Of a stretch of DNA of 64,000 bases, positions 46,518-57,229 are shown one piece after another. The notes below the pieces were generated by a model. It worked only from the letters and a program-made list of their open reading frames with translations, was not told the origin of the DNA and searched no databases. Made by a program: the position numbers and the translations under genes. The DNA is from Ichthyophis bannanicus (taxonomy: Eukaryota > Chordata > Amphibia > Gymnophiona > Ichthyophiidae), in NCBI GenBank assembly GCA_033557465.1, contig CM066031.1:1068364444-1068428443 (forward strand), read 5' to 3'. Numbering within the stretch: position 1 is the first letter of the stretch; every line of letters starts with the position of its first letter.

Positions 46518-47520
46518 TTGGGCAGACAGACTCAGTCGAGTTCTGCTTCCACACGAGTGATCTCTGCATGCAGACCAGGTGGCCAAGATTTTTCAAATTT
46601 GTGGAACCCCGGACATAAACATCTTTGCAAGTCCATGGAATGCCAAACTTCCCCGGTTCTGTTCCAGAATTCCGGCTCAGGGGAATGGGTGGAAAGGCAT
46701 ACAGGAAGTCTTGACCCCAGTAAAGGAGGAAAGCATCCCTGGCCTAATTCCCAAAACCCTGTTCAAGCTTCAGAGAGACAGAGGCCGTATGATTCTCATA
46801 GCTCCAAATTGGCCACAGCAAATGTGGTACCCTCTGCTTCTACATCTCTCTCAAGCTCCCTCCCTGGAGTTAGGGTCTGCTCCAGATCTCCTATCTCAGG
46901 AGGACGGAATGTTATGGCATCCCAATCCCCAGTCTCTGCATCTGAGGGCTTGGTTGCTGAAGGCCTAGATCTCCATGATCTTAACCTCCCTCAGCAAATA
47001 AAGGATATCCTTTATGCTTCCAGGAAGCCTTCCACAAGACGCTCTTATGCTTTCAAGTGGAAAAGGTTTACCATATGGTGTTCGCAGAAGGGTCTTAACC
47101 CCATTGCCATACCTCTGGAATCATTACTGGAGTATCTCCTTCATTTATCCAATGCAGGACTTAAGACTAACTCAGTGAGGGTCCATTTGAGTGCTATTGC
47201 AGCTTCCTTCAAGCCCCTAAATGGACAACCTATTTCCTCCCATCCTCTTATAGCAAGATTTATGAGAGGCCTTCTGCTAACTAAGCCTCCCATTAAGCCA
47301 CCTCCTGTGGCATGGGACTTAAATGTGGTTCTTGGTCAGCTCATGAAGCCACCTTTCGAACCCTTAGCTACTACCTCCTTGAAATTCCTTTCTTGGAAAG
47401 TTATCTTTCTCATTGCAATCACATCAGCACGTCGCATCAGTGAATTGCAAGCACTAGTAGCTGATCCATGATAGCAGCCACCTGGGCCTCGGTTCATACC
47501 TTCACAGGCCATTACTGCTT
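46518..47520 (+). pseudogene. DIRS tyrosine recombinase, internal deletion
   Basis: The forward frame 46518-47471 has an N-terminal Ser-rich part overlapping the RT frame, then the recombinase N-terminal domain: LNLPQQIKDILYASRKPSTR, RSYAFKWKRF, LLEYLLHLSNAGLKTNSVRV, then box I LIAITSARRISELQAL with the catalytic Arg (about 47410-47460). The frame stops at 47471. Immediately after, another frame reads WASVHTFTGHYCLD (47485-47525), the C-terminal block with the catalytic Tyr. The part between (including the H-x-x-R box) is missing, so about 100 residues have been deleted. The enzyme would normally integrate the circular DNA intermediate. Confidence 0.85.
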
Positions 47521-47708
47521 GGACAAGGACTCCCGCCGGGATGCTTTGTTTGGTCAGACTGTTCTTCAACACCTCTTCCATACCTAATCAACTCCTATCC
47601 GCCATCCCTGTTGGATGCCAGAGATCCATGGGGGGAAGTGGAGCCCTGTCCCAGGGACACACAACGTCTGGGGTCTCTCCCTGGCATCTAAAGCTAGGGA
47701 GTCCCCAT

Positions 47709-47812
47709 ATGTGAAGACTACATTCCTGCTTGTTCCTGGAGATAGCATAGGTACTCACCTGTAACAGGTGATCTCCAGGAACAGCAGGAATTTAGTCCTC
47801 ACAACCCACCCA
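47709..47812. repeat. DIRS internal complementary region
   Basis: The part around 47709-47750 (ACTACATTCCTGCTTGTTCC, TGGAGATAG) is the reverse complement of the left end at 42791-42819. The part around 47750-47812 (TACTCACCTGTAACAGGTGA, then CAGCAGGAATTTAGTCCTCAC) is the reverse complement of the right end at 48020-48075. Confidence 0.9.
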
Positions 47813-47883
47813 CCTCCGCTAGGAGTTGTATTTCTCTATCTCTTTCCCTTTCCCTCTCTCTCTCTTTGTCTCAGCTTTAAAAC

Positions 47884-48054
47884 TCTACTGGAGAGAGGCA
47901 GTTGGGAAAGGCGGGAAGGCAGCACGCAGGCACTGTGGGATGCTCCCAAAAGCTTTCTAATTGGATGCTGGGGAACGTTCCCGCGCAGGCTCCGTCGGTA
48001 CCGATGATACCCATATGTGAGGACTAAATTCCTGCTGTTCCTGGAGATCACCTG
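47884..48054. repeat. DIRS right inverted terminal repeat
   Basis: The inverted partner of 42791-42958. It extends to a terminal ACCTGTTACAGGTGAGTAAC near 48050-48069. Confidence 0.85.
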
Positions 48055-48085
48055 TTACAGGTGAGTAACTATGCTTTCTCCAATA

Positions 48086-49069
48086 AGGTGACCATCGAGA
48101 GATGGTTGCTGAAGAAGTGATCTAATCTCAGCCATTTGTGTAGCTAATTTCTACAAGGAGATGCATTTTAAATCAGATTTATTGATTTGGATTTAGCCCA
48201 TGTCTATTTATTGGTAGTTCAGGAGATACAGAAGCTGTTTATCTCTAGAGGGATTACAGTCTTAATATTAAATTAATTGGATTAACTGTCATGCATTGTT
48301 TATGGTTTCTATGTTATTAAGATTTGCTATATCACTTTTCACATTAGCAGCAGAGCAGTTTGCAAAAAAAAAAAAAAAAAGAGGAGGTAAAATAAAGGAA
48401 GAATGGAGGCTAGATAAAGAGACAGTGCACTGGGGTGAATAGCAGCATCTCCTGTTAACGCAACACGCTTTCACAACCAGAGCCGCTCAGGAGTTGCCAA
48501 GGGCCATTTCAAAAAAGTACATTTTGTGTTCCCTCTTTAATGTTTTGAGGGATGCTTTGGACTGGGAGTTCCGTAAGGCTGCAAATGAGAAAAAGAATGC
48601 GGATTTACAGTTGGATTCAAGGTAGGCCGAATACTTGCAAGGGATGACAAGGCAGTTTCGAATGAAGGGTTCTAGCAGGAGTATAATGTATATTTGCATT
48701 AACCTGTTAAGGGGCATTATCTTACATTAATGTGATTTAAAATGCATTTATACAGTTACCATTATTGGCAATGGGACCTATTGATTAATAATGCACATAA
48801 ATTGCACTAATGCATTTTCATGTGGAATAATGTGTATCAACATGTTAGTAAGTGTAGTCCTAATTTTGTACCCAAGGCATTGGAGGGTGGAGTGACTTGT
48901 CTAAGGACACAAGAAGGAGCCTCCAGGTCATCAAAACCAGCTAATCCAGTTCTGATTTTGTCTCATCTCTCCAGGATTTATAATTTTGATTTTCTGAGGC
49001 AAATCAGTGAGGCAGTCAGAACTGCCACTGCTTATGAGCTTGGCCAAGTTATTTTCAGAGTTGCCGTTT
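48086..49069. other. No gene; short LINE tail remnant on the reverse strand
   Basis: At 48290-48380 the reverse strand reads TTGCAAACTGCTCTGCTGC, TGATATAGCAAATC after an A-run (48363-48380 on the forward strand), a weak L2-like tail. The rest is AT-rich and unassigned. Confidence 0.4.
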
Positions 49070-50436
49070 CAACATTTTTATTGAATTTTATGAAAACATT
49101 AAAGAAACAATACAAATTGAGAAAAGAAATAAAAGAACAAAGTGCAATACACAAACCAGTGCATGAATATACAAAAGGAATAATAACATTATTAACAGCA
49201 TTAACTAAAGTGAAACAGTTATACAATTAACAATTTTGAAAGCTAAGAGTATCTAGTAATGATTAAATGAGGAGAAAAATAATAGAATTTTTGTATGCAA
49301 GTTAGTCATAATATAAAATCATTATATGATTGCAAGGGCATTAGTGGGATAGTCATTATAATAGGAGAGAGGAGACAGGTTCCCACAGTTTCTTAACCTT
49401 GGATACCTTGTTAGTCTTTTCAGCCACTTTAATTTCAAATGTTTGAATTTGTCCTAGGGTATATCACCAAAAGGTAATATTCAAACCAGACAAATCTTTC
49501 CAACTGGGAAGAATCATTTGAATTGATAGAGAAATTAAAGTATCCTAAAGTTTTCGCAATTGGGGTTGTGAATTGGTAAAGATGGAAAAGAGGATTTCAG
49601 AATAACATAACTTGCAGCTAAAGGTATATAACCAATAATGTAGGACAACTAGCACGTAGCCAAAAGTGATGCCAGTCTATAGTATCTTCTTCAGGTAAAT
49701 GAAGATCATTCTCCAAACCTTATAAAGACCAGAAGATGTGGAAGCAGTAGGTTTAGTTAGTACTTTATAAAAGGAGAAGGCAATGCAAACTTTGCTAAAA
49801 ATGTTTTATCTAAGAGAACATAGAGAGATGGTGTGGGAACTAGTGTATCAAGTTTAATAGAGCTTTTTTTTAAGAACATGCATTAATTAAAGCCAAGCAA
49901 AAAATTGGTCGGGTTGAAATTTGTATTGGGACATTAAGGTATGAAAAAAGACAAGATTTGAACCATGAAGAACATGCGCAAGGCACCATATACCTAATGA
50001 CTGCCATTTTGACCAGGTTAAGACTTTGTGGTCTAGTTTAAATTTGGGGCTATGCCATAAGCAAATTTCATGGGCATATCAAATAGAGATATCAAGCTTT
50101 TTATCTAATTGAAGAAGAACAAATTGTATGTCTAACATAACTTTGTTATTTAAGAACATTAGAACATAAAGTAGGGTTATGGAAATCAATAGACAAAATA
50201 TATTTTTGGGGGCTAGGTAATATTAGATCTAGTTCAACATCATACCACAATGGCAATGGTTCCTCAGGTGGATCAGAAAGAAGCCAGAATGAACCAAAGT
50301 GAGCCAGAAAGGTCATATGATATAGTTGGAAATCAGGGAAGCGGAGGCCTCCAGTGCTTTTGGGTAACTTGAGGGTTGTCAAGGTGATTCTAGGTGGTTA
50401 ATTTCACCATAAATGTTTTACCAGTTTGGATTCTAT
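49065..50436 (-). mobile_element. L1-like LINE, 3' part (left of the provirus)
   Basis: The reverse strand continues the L1 that lies right of the provirus. ORF 50146-50382 contains LPKSTGGLRFPDFQLYHMTF, the conserved C-terminal block of L1 ORF2. The 3' end has AATAAAAATGTTGAAACGG at about 49063-49082. The family matches the L1 at 11313-13335. Confidence 0.75.
50433..50436. repeat. 4-bp target duplication, left (CTAT)
   Basis: CTAT before the LTR at 50437, matching CTAT at 60581-60584. Confidence 0.85.
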
Positions 50437-51107
50437 TGTAGCAGCAAAGCGCAGACAAACCAATGATACCAGGAGTCTGTTCAGAAGGTCCAAATCATTT
50501 ATTTGTGCACAAGTCTCAAGCAAGGCAATTTCAAAATGGCTGAGCAAAGTTTGCAAGCATTACAACAACTTTTATAGACTTCTGTTCCATTCTAGGTATA
50601 GAAAAACATTTCATTGGTCCCGGTACGCTCCCGTACCTCCCGTAGCCCTTCTATTGGTCCCGGTACTGATAAGTTTCTCCAATTATGTTCCTTCTGTGGG
50701 CTTCTGTAGGCATGACACCTGCCTGCCCCCCTTCTAGTCCCAATTACAATGGTCAGTTCATTAACTTGTTACTTTCACACTTTCAAGGCTATGGGACCAT
50801 TTGTGCGTGCAGAAGAGCAAGGTTCTGTAACTCATCTGTCAGCACTCCTCAATATTTCTCTGCAAATGTACTTTTTCTTATCAGTAACTTTAAAACACAT
50901 CTTTTCTGTATTTTTCCATTTCTTAATTCTGCAATTCTGCTTATCTAAGCTAATTCAATATTTCTACTGAGTTCTTTCTTACAATAGCAGCATGTTGGGG
51001 GATGTGCAATCCTATATGCCTCTCCACAGGCCTCATTTACAGGTCAAGCTAGCCATGCTGGCCTGCCTATGTCAGACACCGTGGGTCACAGGCCTGCACC
51101 TGCCACA
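50437..51107 (-). repeat. ERV 3' LTR, 671 bp
   Basis: On the reverse strand it begins TGTGGCAGG and ends CTGCTACA (TG...CA ends). It carries two ATTGGTCCCGGTAC repeats (50613-50626 and 50653-50666; CCAAT boxes on the reverse strand), a TATAAAA at 50570-50576 and an AATAAA at 50498-50503. It differs from the other LTR only by one extra T in a T-run near 50873. Confidence 0.95.
50498..50503 (-). terminator. Polyadenylation signal in the 3' LTR
   Basis: AATAAA on the reverse strand, about 70 bases downstream of the TATA box, which puts it in R or at the R/U5 border. Confidence 0.7.
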
Positions 51108-51119
51108 TTCCCCCCTTTG
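51108..51119 (-). promoter_or_regulatory. Polypurine tract
   Basis: The reverse strand reads AAAGGGGGGAA immediately before the 3' LTR, the start site of plus-strand DNA synthesis. Confidence 0.85.
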
Positions 51120-51176
51120 ATTAATCTCACCCTATTACTTAATAAGGTGTGAGAATTAAATCACTTTCCAGAGGAT

Positions 51177-51995
51177 TCAAATCCTGATTAAAGGATTCTT
51201 ACTAGTTCCATTAGGGCTGACTTTGTATAAAGCCATTATTCTAGTTGCGGTCTTCCGCTCTACTGTACTATCAATAGCACTATGAAGGGAACGCATACAA
51301 CATGGGATTAAACATGGTAAGCAGAGGACAACAGCAACAAGGATTAATACTAAGATAACGAAAGTCTTAAATCCTCCCAGCCAAGAGAAAAGGTTAGCAA
51401 ACCAATTAGGAAATTTCAAGGCGTGCCAAGTCTGTACTGGCACATAAGCATGTCTCTGCATATCTTTAGCAATTTCTTCAACTACTTGACCTTTGTCATC
51501 TATTTTTCAAACAGCAATTAGTTAAATTCAGTTTACCACATACTCCTCCTTCAGCTGCTAGCAAATAATCAAGGGCTAAGCGATTCTGGTATATGGCAGT
51601 GCGCATCTGAGTACTTTGTCTAGCTAAGAGCGTGAGAGCATGACTAGTTTCATTGGTTATTATTTCAACTACTGCTTGTAAGCGAATAATACGATTAATC
51701 ATATAAATTGGGGTACGATAACCATACATACCATCATCATTCCAAGTGGCAGGTCCATAATACTCAATAATTCTTTCTGGTGGCCAATCATCACCTTGCC
51801 ATTTCTCCCACTTGCCTATCTGTAAGGCCTCTCTTTTCTGTCTAGATGCTCCTTTGTGTTTGTGGGTAGTATATACAGGGTATCCTAATTGTTCTCCATG
51901 TTCAGTGTTCAACAGGAAGAAAGAAGGTCTGATGGTTCCTAAGACACATGCTCCTCCCCATTGTGGTGGGAGTTGCGCATATGCTCGGTTTTCCA
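51177..51995 (-). pseudogene. env: ERV Env, end of surface subunit and transmembrane subunit
   Basis: In the second phase (51496-52065) a furin-type RQKR is followed by the ectodomain, with a heptad-like region and [11 protein letters not shown] count seven residues between the first Cys and the CC pair, against six in the common gammaretroviral motif. After a second phase change in a five-T run at 51503-51507, the ORF 51177-51461 encodes the membrane anchor (FKTFVILVLILVAVVLCLPC, residues about 31-50) and a short cytoplasmic tail. Both breaks are single-base events in homopolymers. No strongly hydrophobic stretch follows the RQKR directly, so the fusion peptide is not obvious. Confidence 0.8.
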
Positions 51996-53269
51996 CAGAT
52001 CCAATATAGGCCAGGTGGGGCTTGCCAGGCTTGGACTTTGGCAAGGTTAGTCCATAGACCTGCAAGTTCAGGAAATCTGGCTAATGGGTTAGGAGGTTCA
52101 GGATGTCTGATTCCTGACCACCATGCTGTCTTTTTAGTTGTGGCATTATAGTACTTCTGGCTAAGACAGACCAGCTGTCCTACTTTTTGGGTGAACTGGG
52201 GTCCAGTTCTGGCAAAGCAAAGACATCCAACGATTGAGTGCGCTAACACCCATTCACTGGTTGTCTTGTGTAATTCAGTCTGATTGTAAATCATGGAATA
52301 ATTCAATTCTTGGGCTTCCCAGGGCCATTGGTCTCCCATTTGGGTTCCGCCACAGAAATAACAATCTGTGATCTTAAGACTAGATACTACTGCTCCGGCT
52401 AATTCTAGAAACAAATTCTGTGAAGGGTGAGGGATCTCAAACTTATTTACATGCATAGCTTCATAAAAGGTATTATGAATATGATATTTAGATGACTTGT
52501 GGGCTTGAGTATTCAATCTAATATACACAATGGTCCCTGGATCTGTTCCTCCTCCCGCAATACGTAAACCAAACTTATATCCTTGTTTCCATGCATGGGG
52601 GTTATGTACACGCAAATGTAAGGGGTTACAAGCATCTTTCTGACATTTATCATTTGTGGTTGGCTTGGTTAGAGTAGCCATCCGCTTATCTATCTTCTCA
52701 TTAGTTATACCAGTGTTCCAGGTAGCATAGAAAACACATTCCCAATATGGGCAATAGTAATCTGCCGCTGTAGCAGTACTATACCCTGATCCTGTTTTAC
52801 CTGTACACTTCCACCAATTTGTGGCACCTTCTGGACACATATACTTATGGTCATTTCGATACGCTTTCTCCCATGTACCACAGGTGGACTGACTATCTCT
52901 ATTAATAGCATTACATGCATCAAAATTCAAAACAGCAGGTTTAGTAATGTCCTTAAGTGGTGGTGTAGCAGCTAATATAGGTCCATCTGCATCCTTCCAT
53001 CTTATTTCCAACGTGTAATAGGATGGATTCTGATGCGGATTATAGCATGCTTTAATTTTGCCATGAGTGCAAACATTTAGTTCAGTGGTGTTATAGATAC
53101 ACCGAGTTATTGTTCCCTTGCAGGTATAGTAAGAATGGTAAAGCAAAGTCTGAGTTACTTTCAGTCCAGTTCTAGTAGAAGTAATGCAAGCTGTGCATGG
53201 AGGTAGAGCATAAGTCTGTTCAAAACCTCCAAAGAAGGCAACCAAGGCAAAGCAGAAGCAAAGATACAT
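51902..53269 (-). pseudogene. env: ERV Env, surface subunit part
   Basis: The ORF of 455 codons starts with a signal peptide (MYLCFCFALVAFF). It is rich in Cys, with NTT/NQT/NAT glycosylation sites, and contains PYWECVFYATWN and CYFCGG. The surface/transmembrane reading continues in another phase from about 51990, so the last 30 residues of this ORF are out of frame. The change lies in a four-T run at 51989-51992 (A-run on the coding strand). Env would bind receptor and fuse membranes; this copy as read is broken. Confidence 0.85.
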
Positions 53270-53587
53270 GTTGATGTTGATTGGAGTTCTTCTGAATCCT
53301 CAGCGTGCTGATCTTGATCACGACGTTCTATTATTCTTCGTCCCGTTTGCTAATGAAGCAATTTAACGGGTGCTGAGTGTTGATTGAAGATCCTCAAGAT
53401 GTCCAGCACACATTAACCAACTTAGCAATTCAGTTGGCTTGTGAAGTCTGGCTTAGTCAATGTAGTCTCACAGTAGTGTGTCAAATCACACACAAATTGG
53501 GTTCGTTGAAACAAAGCTGTTGCTGCATGGAAAACAGCAATCCTCTTCGAAAGACTTGGCTACTGCAAAGCACTTGTGATGAAGTGT

Positions 53588-56500
53588 CTATACTGCTGGT
53601 TGCCGTCTCAGAGTAACTCGCAAGGGTACATCAGGGTGCTGCTCTGCTGTCCACCGCTCTGGTTCAGGATCGGCGGCGGGCTTGACTCGGCTGTGGTGGA
53701 TCCAGGCGTCGATCTCGGCTACCTTTACTGCAGTTGGGGTAGACAGGATGACGGTGTACGGTCCCTTCCAATGGGGTTCCAACGGTATCTTCTTCCAATC
53801 TTTGATCCACACCGAAGTTCCAGGCTGGTAGGGATGCAAGGGTTCCGTCAAGTTGATAGGCAACTGGTCTTGGATCCACGTATGGAGAGTCTGCAGAACA
53901 AAACTAAGAGCTAGGAGTTCTTGTCTGGTTACTTCTGAACCAATCTGGGCTAGATTTCCTTTGACTCCCTGCACTATTGGTGGGGGTTTACCATACAAAA
54001 CTTCAAAAGGGGAAAATCCTGTTGACTTTACAGGGGCTGAGCGTATTCTGAGTAAAGCTATGGGGAGCACTTGGGGCCATTTCAAGTGTGTCTCCTGACA
54101 AAGCTTAGACATTTGGGCTTTCAATGTACGATTCATTCGCTCAACTTTCCCTGAACTCTGGGGTCTGTATGCAGTGTGGAGCTTCCACTGTATCTGCAAA
54201 GCTTTTGCTAACTGCTGAGTAACTTGGGAGACAAATGAGGGTCCATTGTCTGACCCTATTACTGCTGGGATTCCAAATCTGGGGACAATCTCTCTCATTA
54301 AGGCTTTGGTAACTTCTCGGGCTTTCTCAGTTCTGGTTGGGAATGCTTCTACCCACCCAGAGAAAGTACAAACTAATACTAGTAGGTAATGGTATCCATT
54401 GGCTTTTGGCATTTCGGTGAAATCAACTTGGAGGTTGTGCATGGGGGTCACACCTCTTGACTGAACTCGGGGTGCTGTAATAAGGCCTTGCTTGGCATTA
54501 TTCTTGGCACAGATTTGACATTGTCGGGCTACTGAGGCTGATATGGTTGTCATTAGAGGAATGTAGAAATGTGGTCTGAGTGCTTTCTCCATAGCACTCT
54601 TTCCATAGTGGGTGGCTTCATGGAAAGCTTTAACAAAGGCTGGTCCTAACAATTCTGGAATTACTATTCTTCCCGGAGGTTGACTACCTTCTTCTGGTGG
54701 CAGCTCAATCCATCCATCTTTCAATACTCCCCCTTCTTTGTCACAATAGTAATCCAATTCTTTGGTGGTATATCGTGGGGTCCATAAATTCAAGGGTACT
54801 GGAAACAATGCTGCTTGCATTGGCATAGCTTGTGGGGCAATCTGTCCTGTCATAGCTGCTTGTCGTGCTGAGGCATCTGCGAATCTATTCCCTCGAGCAA
54901 CTTCTCCTTTTCCTGCTTGATGTCCTCTACAATGCATGACAGCTACACGTGTTGGGGCCCAGACTGCATCAAGTAACATCAATATCTCGGGACCATATTT
55001 GACTGATTTTCCTCCGGATGTGATGAGTCCTCTTTCTTTGTAGAGAGCTCCATGGGCATGCAAGGTAGTGAAAGCATATTTGGAATCTGTATATACATTT
55101 AGCACAAGTTTTTCTCCTAATAACAATGCTCTGGTGAGTGCTATCAATTCGGCTTTCTGGGCTGATGTGCCTGAGGCTAGGGCTGATGATTCAACTACTT
55201 CGTGTTGAGTGACGACTGCATATCCGGCACAGCGTCGTCCGTCAAGGATGAGACTGCTCCCATCTACATAATAGATCTGGTCAGGATTGTCTATGGGCAC
55301 ATCTGTTAGGTCAGGTCGACTTGAGAACACAGTTTCCATGACTTCGATACAGTCATGTTCTGGGAGTTCTTCACTAATGGGTATCAAGGTGGCTGGATTC
55401 AGGGCATGGCTCACTTCGAGTTGTATCTGTGGGTTTTCACATAACATGCTCTGGTACTTTAACATTCGGGAATTGGTGAGCCAATAATTCGCTTTTTGTT
55501 CCATAAGGGCAAGGACTGCATGTGGCACAGTGACTCGTATGTTCTGTCCTAATGTGAGTTTGTCTGCTTCACTCACTAGTAGTGCTGTAGCTGCAACTGC
55601 TCTCAAGCAGGGTGGCCATCCTTTGGCCACAGGGTCCAATTGTTTCGATAGGTAGGCTACAGGTCGTTCCCAATTTCCTAATTTCTGAGTCAACATGCCT
55701 AAGGCATTTCCCTGTGCTTCATGTACAAACAAGTGGAAAGGTTTGTGGACATCTGGTAGTCCAAGTGCTGGTGATGACATCAATTCTTCTTTTAACTTCT
55801 GGAAGGCTGTATCCTGCTCAAGTCCCCACTCCAGTGGTGACTTCTCTTCTCCTTTTGTGGCTTCATACAGTGGTTTGGCAATTTGGGCAAAGTTGGGTAT
55901 CCAGATTCGGCAATATCCTGCCGCTCCCAGAAAGGCTCTAACTTGCTTTCTGGTTGTTGGAGTTGGAATTCTACATACTGCCTCTTTTCTTTCTCTGCCT
56001 AATCTTCTGCTTCCTTGGGTAATACGAAAACCCAAGTATTTCACTTCTGTTTGGCATAGTTGTGCTTTGGCTCTGGAAACTTTATATCCAGCTTCATTTA
56101 GTAACTGCAAGAGATCTTGGGTGGCTCGTATACATTCTTTTTCTGATATGGCAGCTATCAACAGATCATCCACGTACTGGAGAAGGACTCTCCTCCCCGG
56201 GGCTACTGGATAGCTTGAAAGGTCTTGATTTAGTGCAGCACTAAAGATGGTAGGTGAATTCTTGAATCCTTGGGGTAATCTTGTCCAGGTGAGTTGGCCC
56301 CCTCTTCCAGAGATGGGGTCCTGCCATTCGAATGCAAACAATATTTGGCTTACAGGGGCTAATCTTATGCAAAAGAATGCATCTTTTAAATCCAGTACAG
56401 TAAAATGGGTAGCTTCAGCGGGTATCAATCCTAGTAGAGTGTAAGGATTGGGTACAACTGGATGTATAGTTTCAACTGCATCATTTACTCTTCTCAAATC

Positions 56501-57229
56501 TTGCACTGGGCGATAATCATCTGTCTCAGGTTTCTTCACTGGCAAAAGTGGGGTGTTCCATGGGGATTGACATACTTTCAGTAGGCCATACTCAAGTAAT
56601 CTCTGTAGGTGGCGATGAATGCCTTCAATTGCGGCTCTTGGGAGAGGGTACTGTTTGACGTGCACTGGTGTAGCGCTAGGCTTGAGGGTTACAATCACTG
56701 GTGCTATATGCTTGGCTAGGCCTGGGGGACTGCCTTCTGCCCACACTTCAAGTGGTGCATGAATGTTCTTTAAAGTTTGTTCAAAATAGGTATCTTGAAT
56801 CGAATCATCAATGTAATATCTCCATTCTTCTTCTCGGGGTACTGTCAGCAGCATTATTCCTGCTGGTTTGGCTTGGGAATTCACTGTCATTTGCATTTCT
56901 CCTTGCTCAGAGAAAGATATTTGGGCTTGAAGCTTGGCTAGCATGTCTCGTCCCAGTAATGGTACTGGACATTCGGGCATGTAAAGAAATTGATGAGTTA
57001 CTTGCTGTCCTCCTAGACTGCATATTCGGTTTTGTAGAAAAGACTTTGTGGCTTTGGCACCAGTTGCTCCTATAATGGTGACTGCTTTCTTGGTGAATGG
57101 GGCTATCTTTTTGTCTATTACTGAATGTTCTGCTCCAGTATCAACCATAAAGTTCATAAATTGGTCTCCTATTTGTATTTCGACCATAGGCTCCTGGAGA
57201 CCTAAAGCAAACTTGGAGCCCGGTCTGTC
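53588..57229 (-). CDS. pol: ERV Pol: protease, reverse transcriptase, RNase H, integrase
   Basis: Same phase as Gag, directly after the TAG, so it would be made as Gag-Pol by stop-codon readthrough; the first Met is at 57187. Counting from that Met: protease DTGA at 16-19 with LLGRD at 77-81; RT with Asp266 and YVDD at 338-341; RNase H with Asp642, Glu680, Asp701 and Asp771; integrase with the zinc residues His856, His860, Cys890 and Cys893, and the catalytic triad Asp922, Asp980 and Glu1016 (35 residues between the last two, the canonical spacing). A C-terminal GPY/F-like block, HWKGPYTVIL, is at 1139-1148. All expected catalytic residues are present and no stop or frameshift is seen over 1199 codons. 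Pol ends about 320 bases before the env ATG, so there is no overlap with env. Confidence 0.95.
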   Translation of the reverse strand, partial: DRPGSKFALGLQEPMVEIQIGDQFMNFMVDTGAEHSVIDKKIAPFTKKAVTIIGATGAKATKSFLQNRICSLGGQQVTHQFLYMPECPVPLLGRDMLAKLQAQISFSEQGEMQMTVNSQAKPAGIMLLTVPREEEWRYYIDDSIQDTYFEQTLKNIHAPLEVWAEGSPPGLAKHIAPVIVTLKPSATPVHVKQYPLPRAAIEGIHRHLQRLLEYGLLKVCQSPWNTPLLPVKKPETDDYRPVQDLRRVNDAVETIHPVVPNPYTLLGLIPAEATHFTVLDLKDAFFCIRLAPVSQILFAFEWQDPISGRGGQLTWTRLPQGFKNSPTIFSAALNQDLSSYPVAPGRRVLLQYVDDLLIAAISEKECIRATQDLLQLLNEAGYKVSRAKAQLCQTEVKYLGFRITQGSRRLGRERKEAVCRIPTPTTRKQVRAFLGAAGYCRIWIPNFAQIAKPLYEATKGEEKSPLEWGLEQDTAFQKLKEELMSSPALGLPDVHKPFHLFVHEAQGNALGMLTQKLGNWERPVAYLSKQLDPVAKGWPPCLRAVAATALLVSEADKLTLGQNIRVTVPHAVLALMEQKANYWLTNSRMLKYQSMLCENPQIQLEVSHALNPATLIPISEELPEHDCIEVMETVFSSRPDLTDVPIDNPDQIYYVDGSSLILDGRRCAGYAVVTQHEVVESSALASGTSAQKAELIALTRALLLGEKLVLNVYTDSKYAFTTLHAHGALYKERGLITSGGKSVKYGPEILMLLDAVWAPTRVAVMHCRGHQAGKGEVARGNRFADASARQAAMTGQIAPQAMPMQAALFPVPLNLWTPRYTTKELDYYCDKEGGVLKDGWIELPPEEGSQPPGRIVIPELLGPAFVKAFHEATHYGKSAMEKALRPHFYIPLMTTISASVARQCQICAKNNAKQGLITAPRVQSRGVTPMHNLQVDFTEMPKANGYHYLLVLVCTFSGWVEAFPTRTEKAREVTKALMREIVPRFGIPAVIGSDNGPSFVSQVTQQLAKALQIQWKLHTAYRPQSSGKVERMNRTLKAQMSKLCQETHLKWPQVLPIALLRIRSAPVKSTGFSPFEVLYGKPPPIVQGVKGNLAQIGSEVTRQELLALSFVLQTLHTWIQDQLPINLTEPLHPYQPGTSVWIKDWKKIPLEPHWKGPYTVILSTPTAVKVAEIDAWIHHSRVKPAADPEPERWTAEQHPDVPLRVTLRRQPAV

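Larger units (their letters stand above)
42785..48085 (+). mobile_element. DIRS-like retrotransposon with ITRs and internal complementary region
   Basis: About 5.3 kb. Inverted terminal repeats are at 42791-42958 and 47884-48054. An internal complementary region at 47709-47812 joins sequences complementary to both ends, the diagnostic feature of DIRS replication. No target duplication is expected. The internal order is Gag, RT/RNase H, then tyrosine recombinase. It carries an inserted LINE tail (46144-46468) and an internal deletion in the recombinase, so it is not autonomous. Confidence 0.9.

Noticed and set aside
42791..48054. Inverted ends as a large DNA transposon
   Set aside because: RT, RNase H and tyrosine recombinase genes and the internal complementary region show it is a DIRS retrotransposon.
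55695..56213. Forward-strand ORF of 172 codons inside pol
   Set aside because: Antisense shadow of the intact Pol frame.
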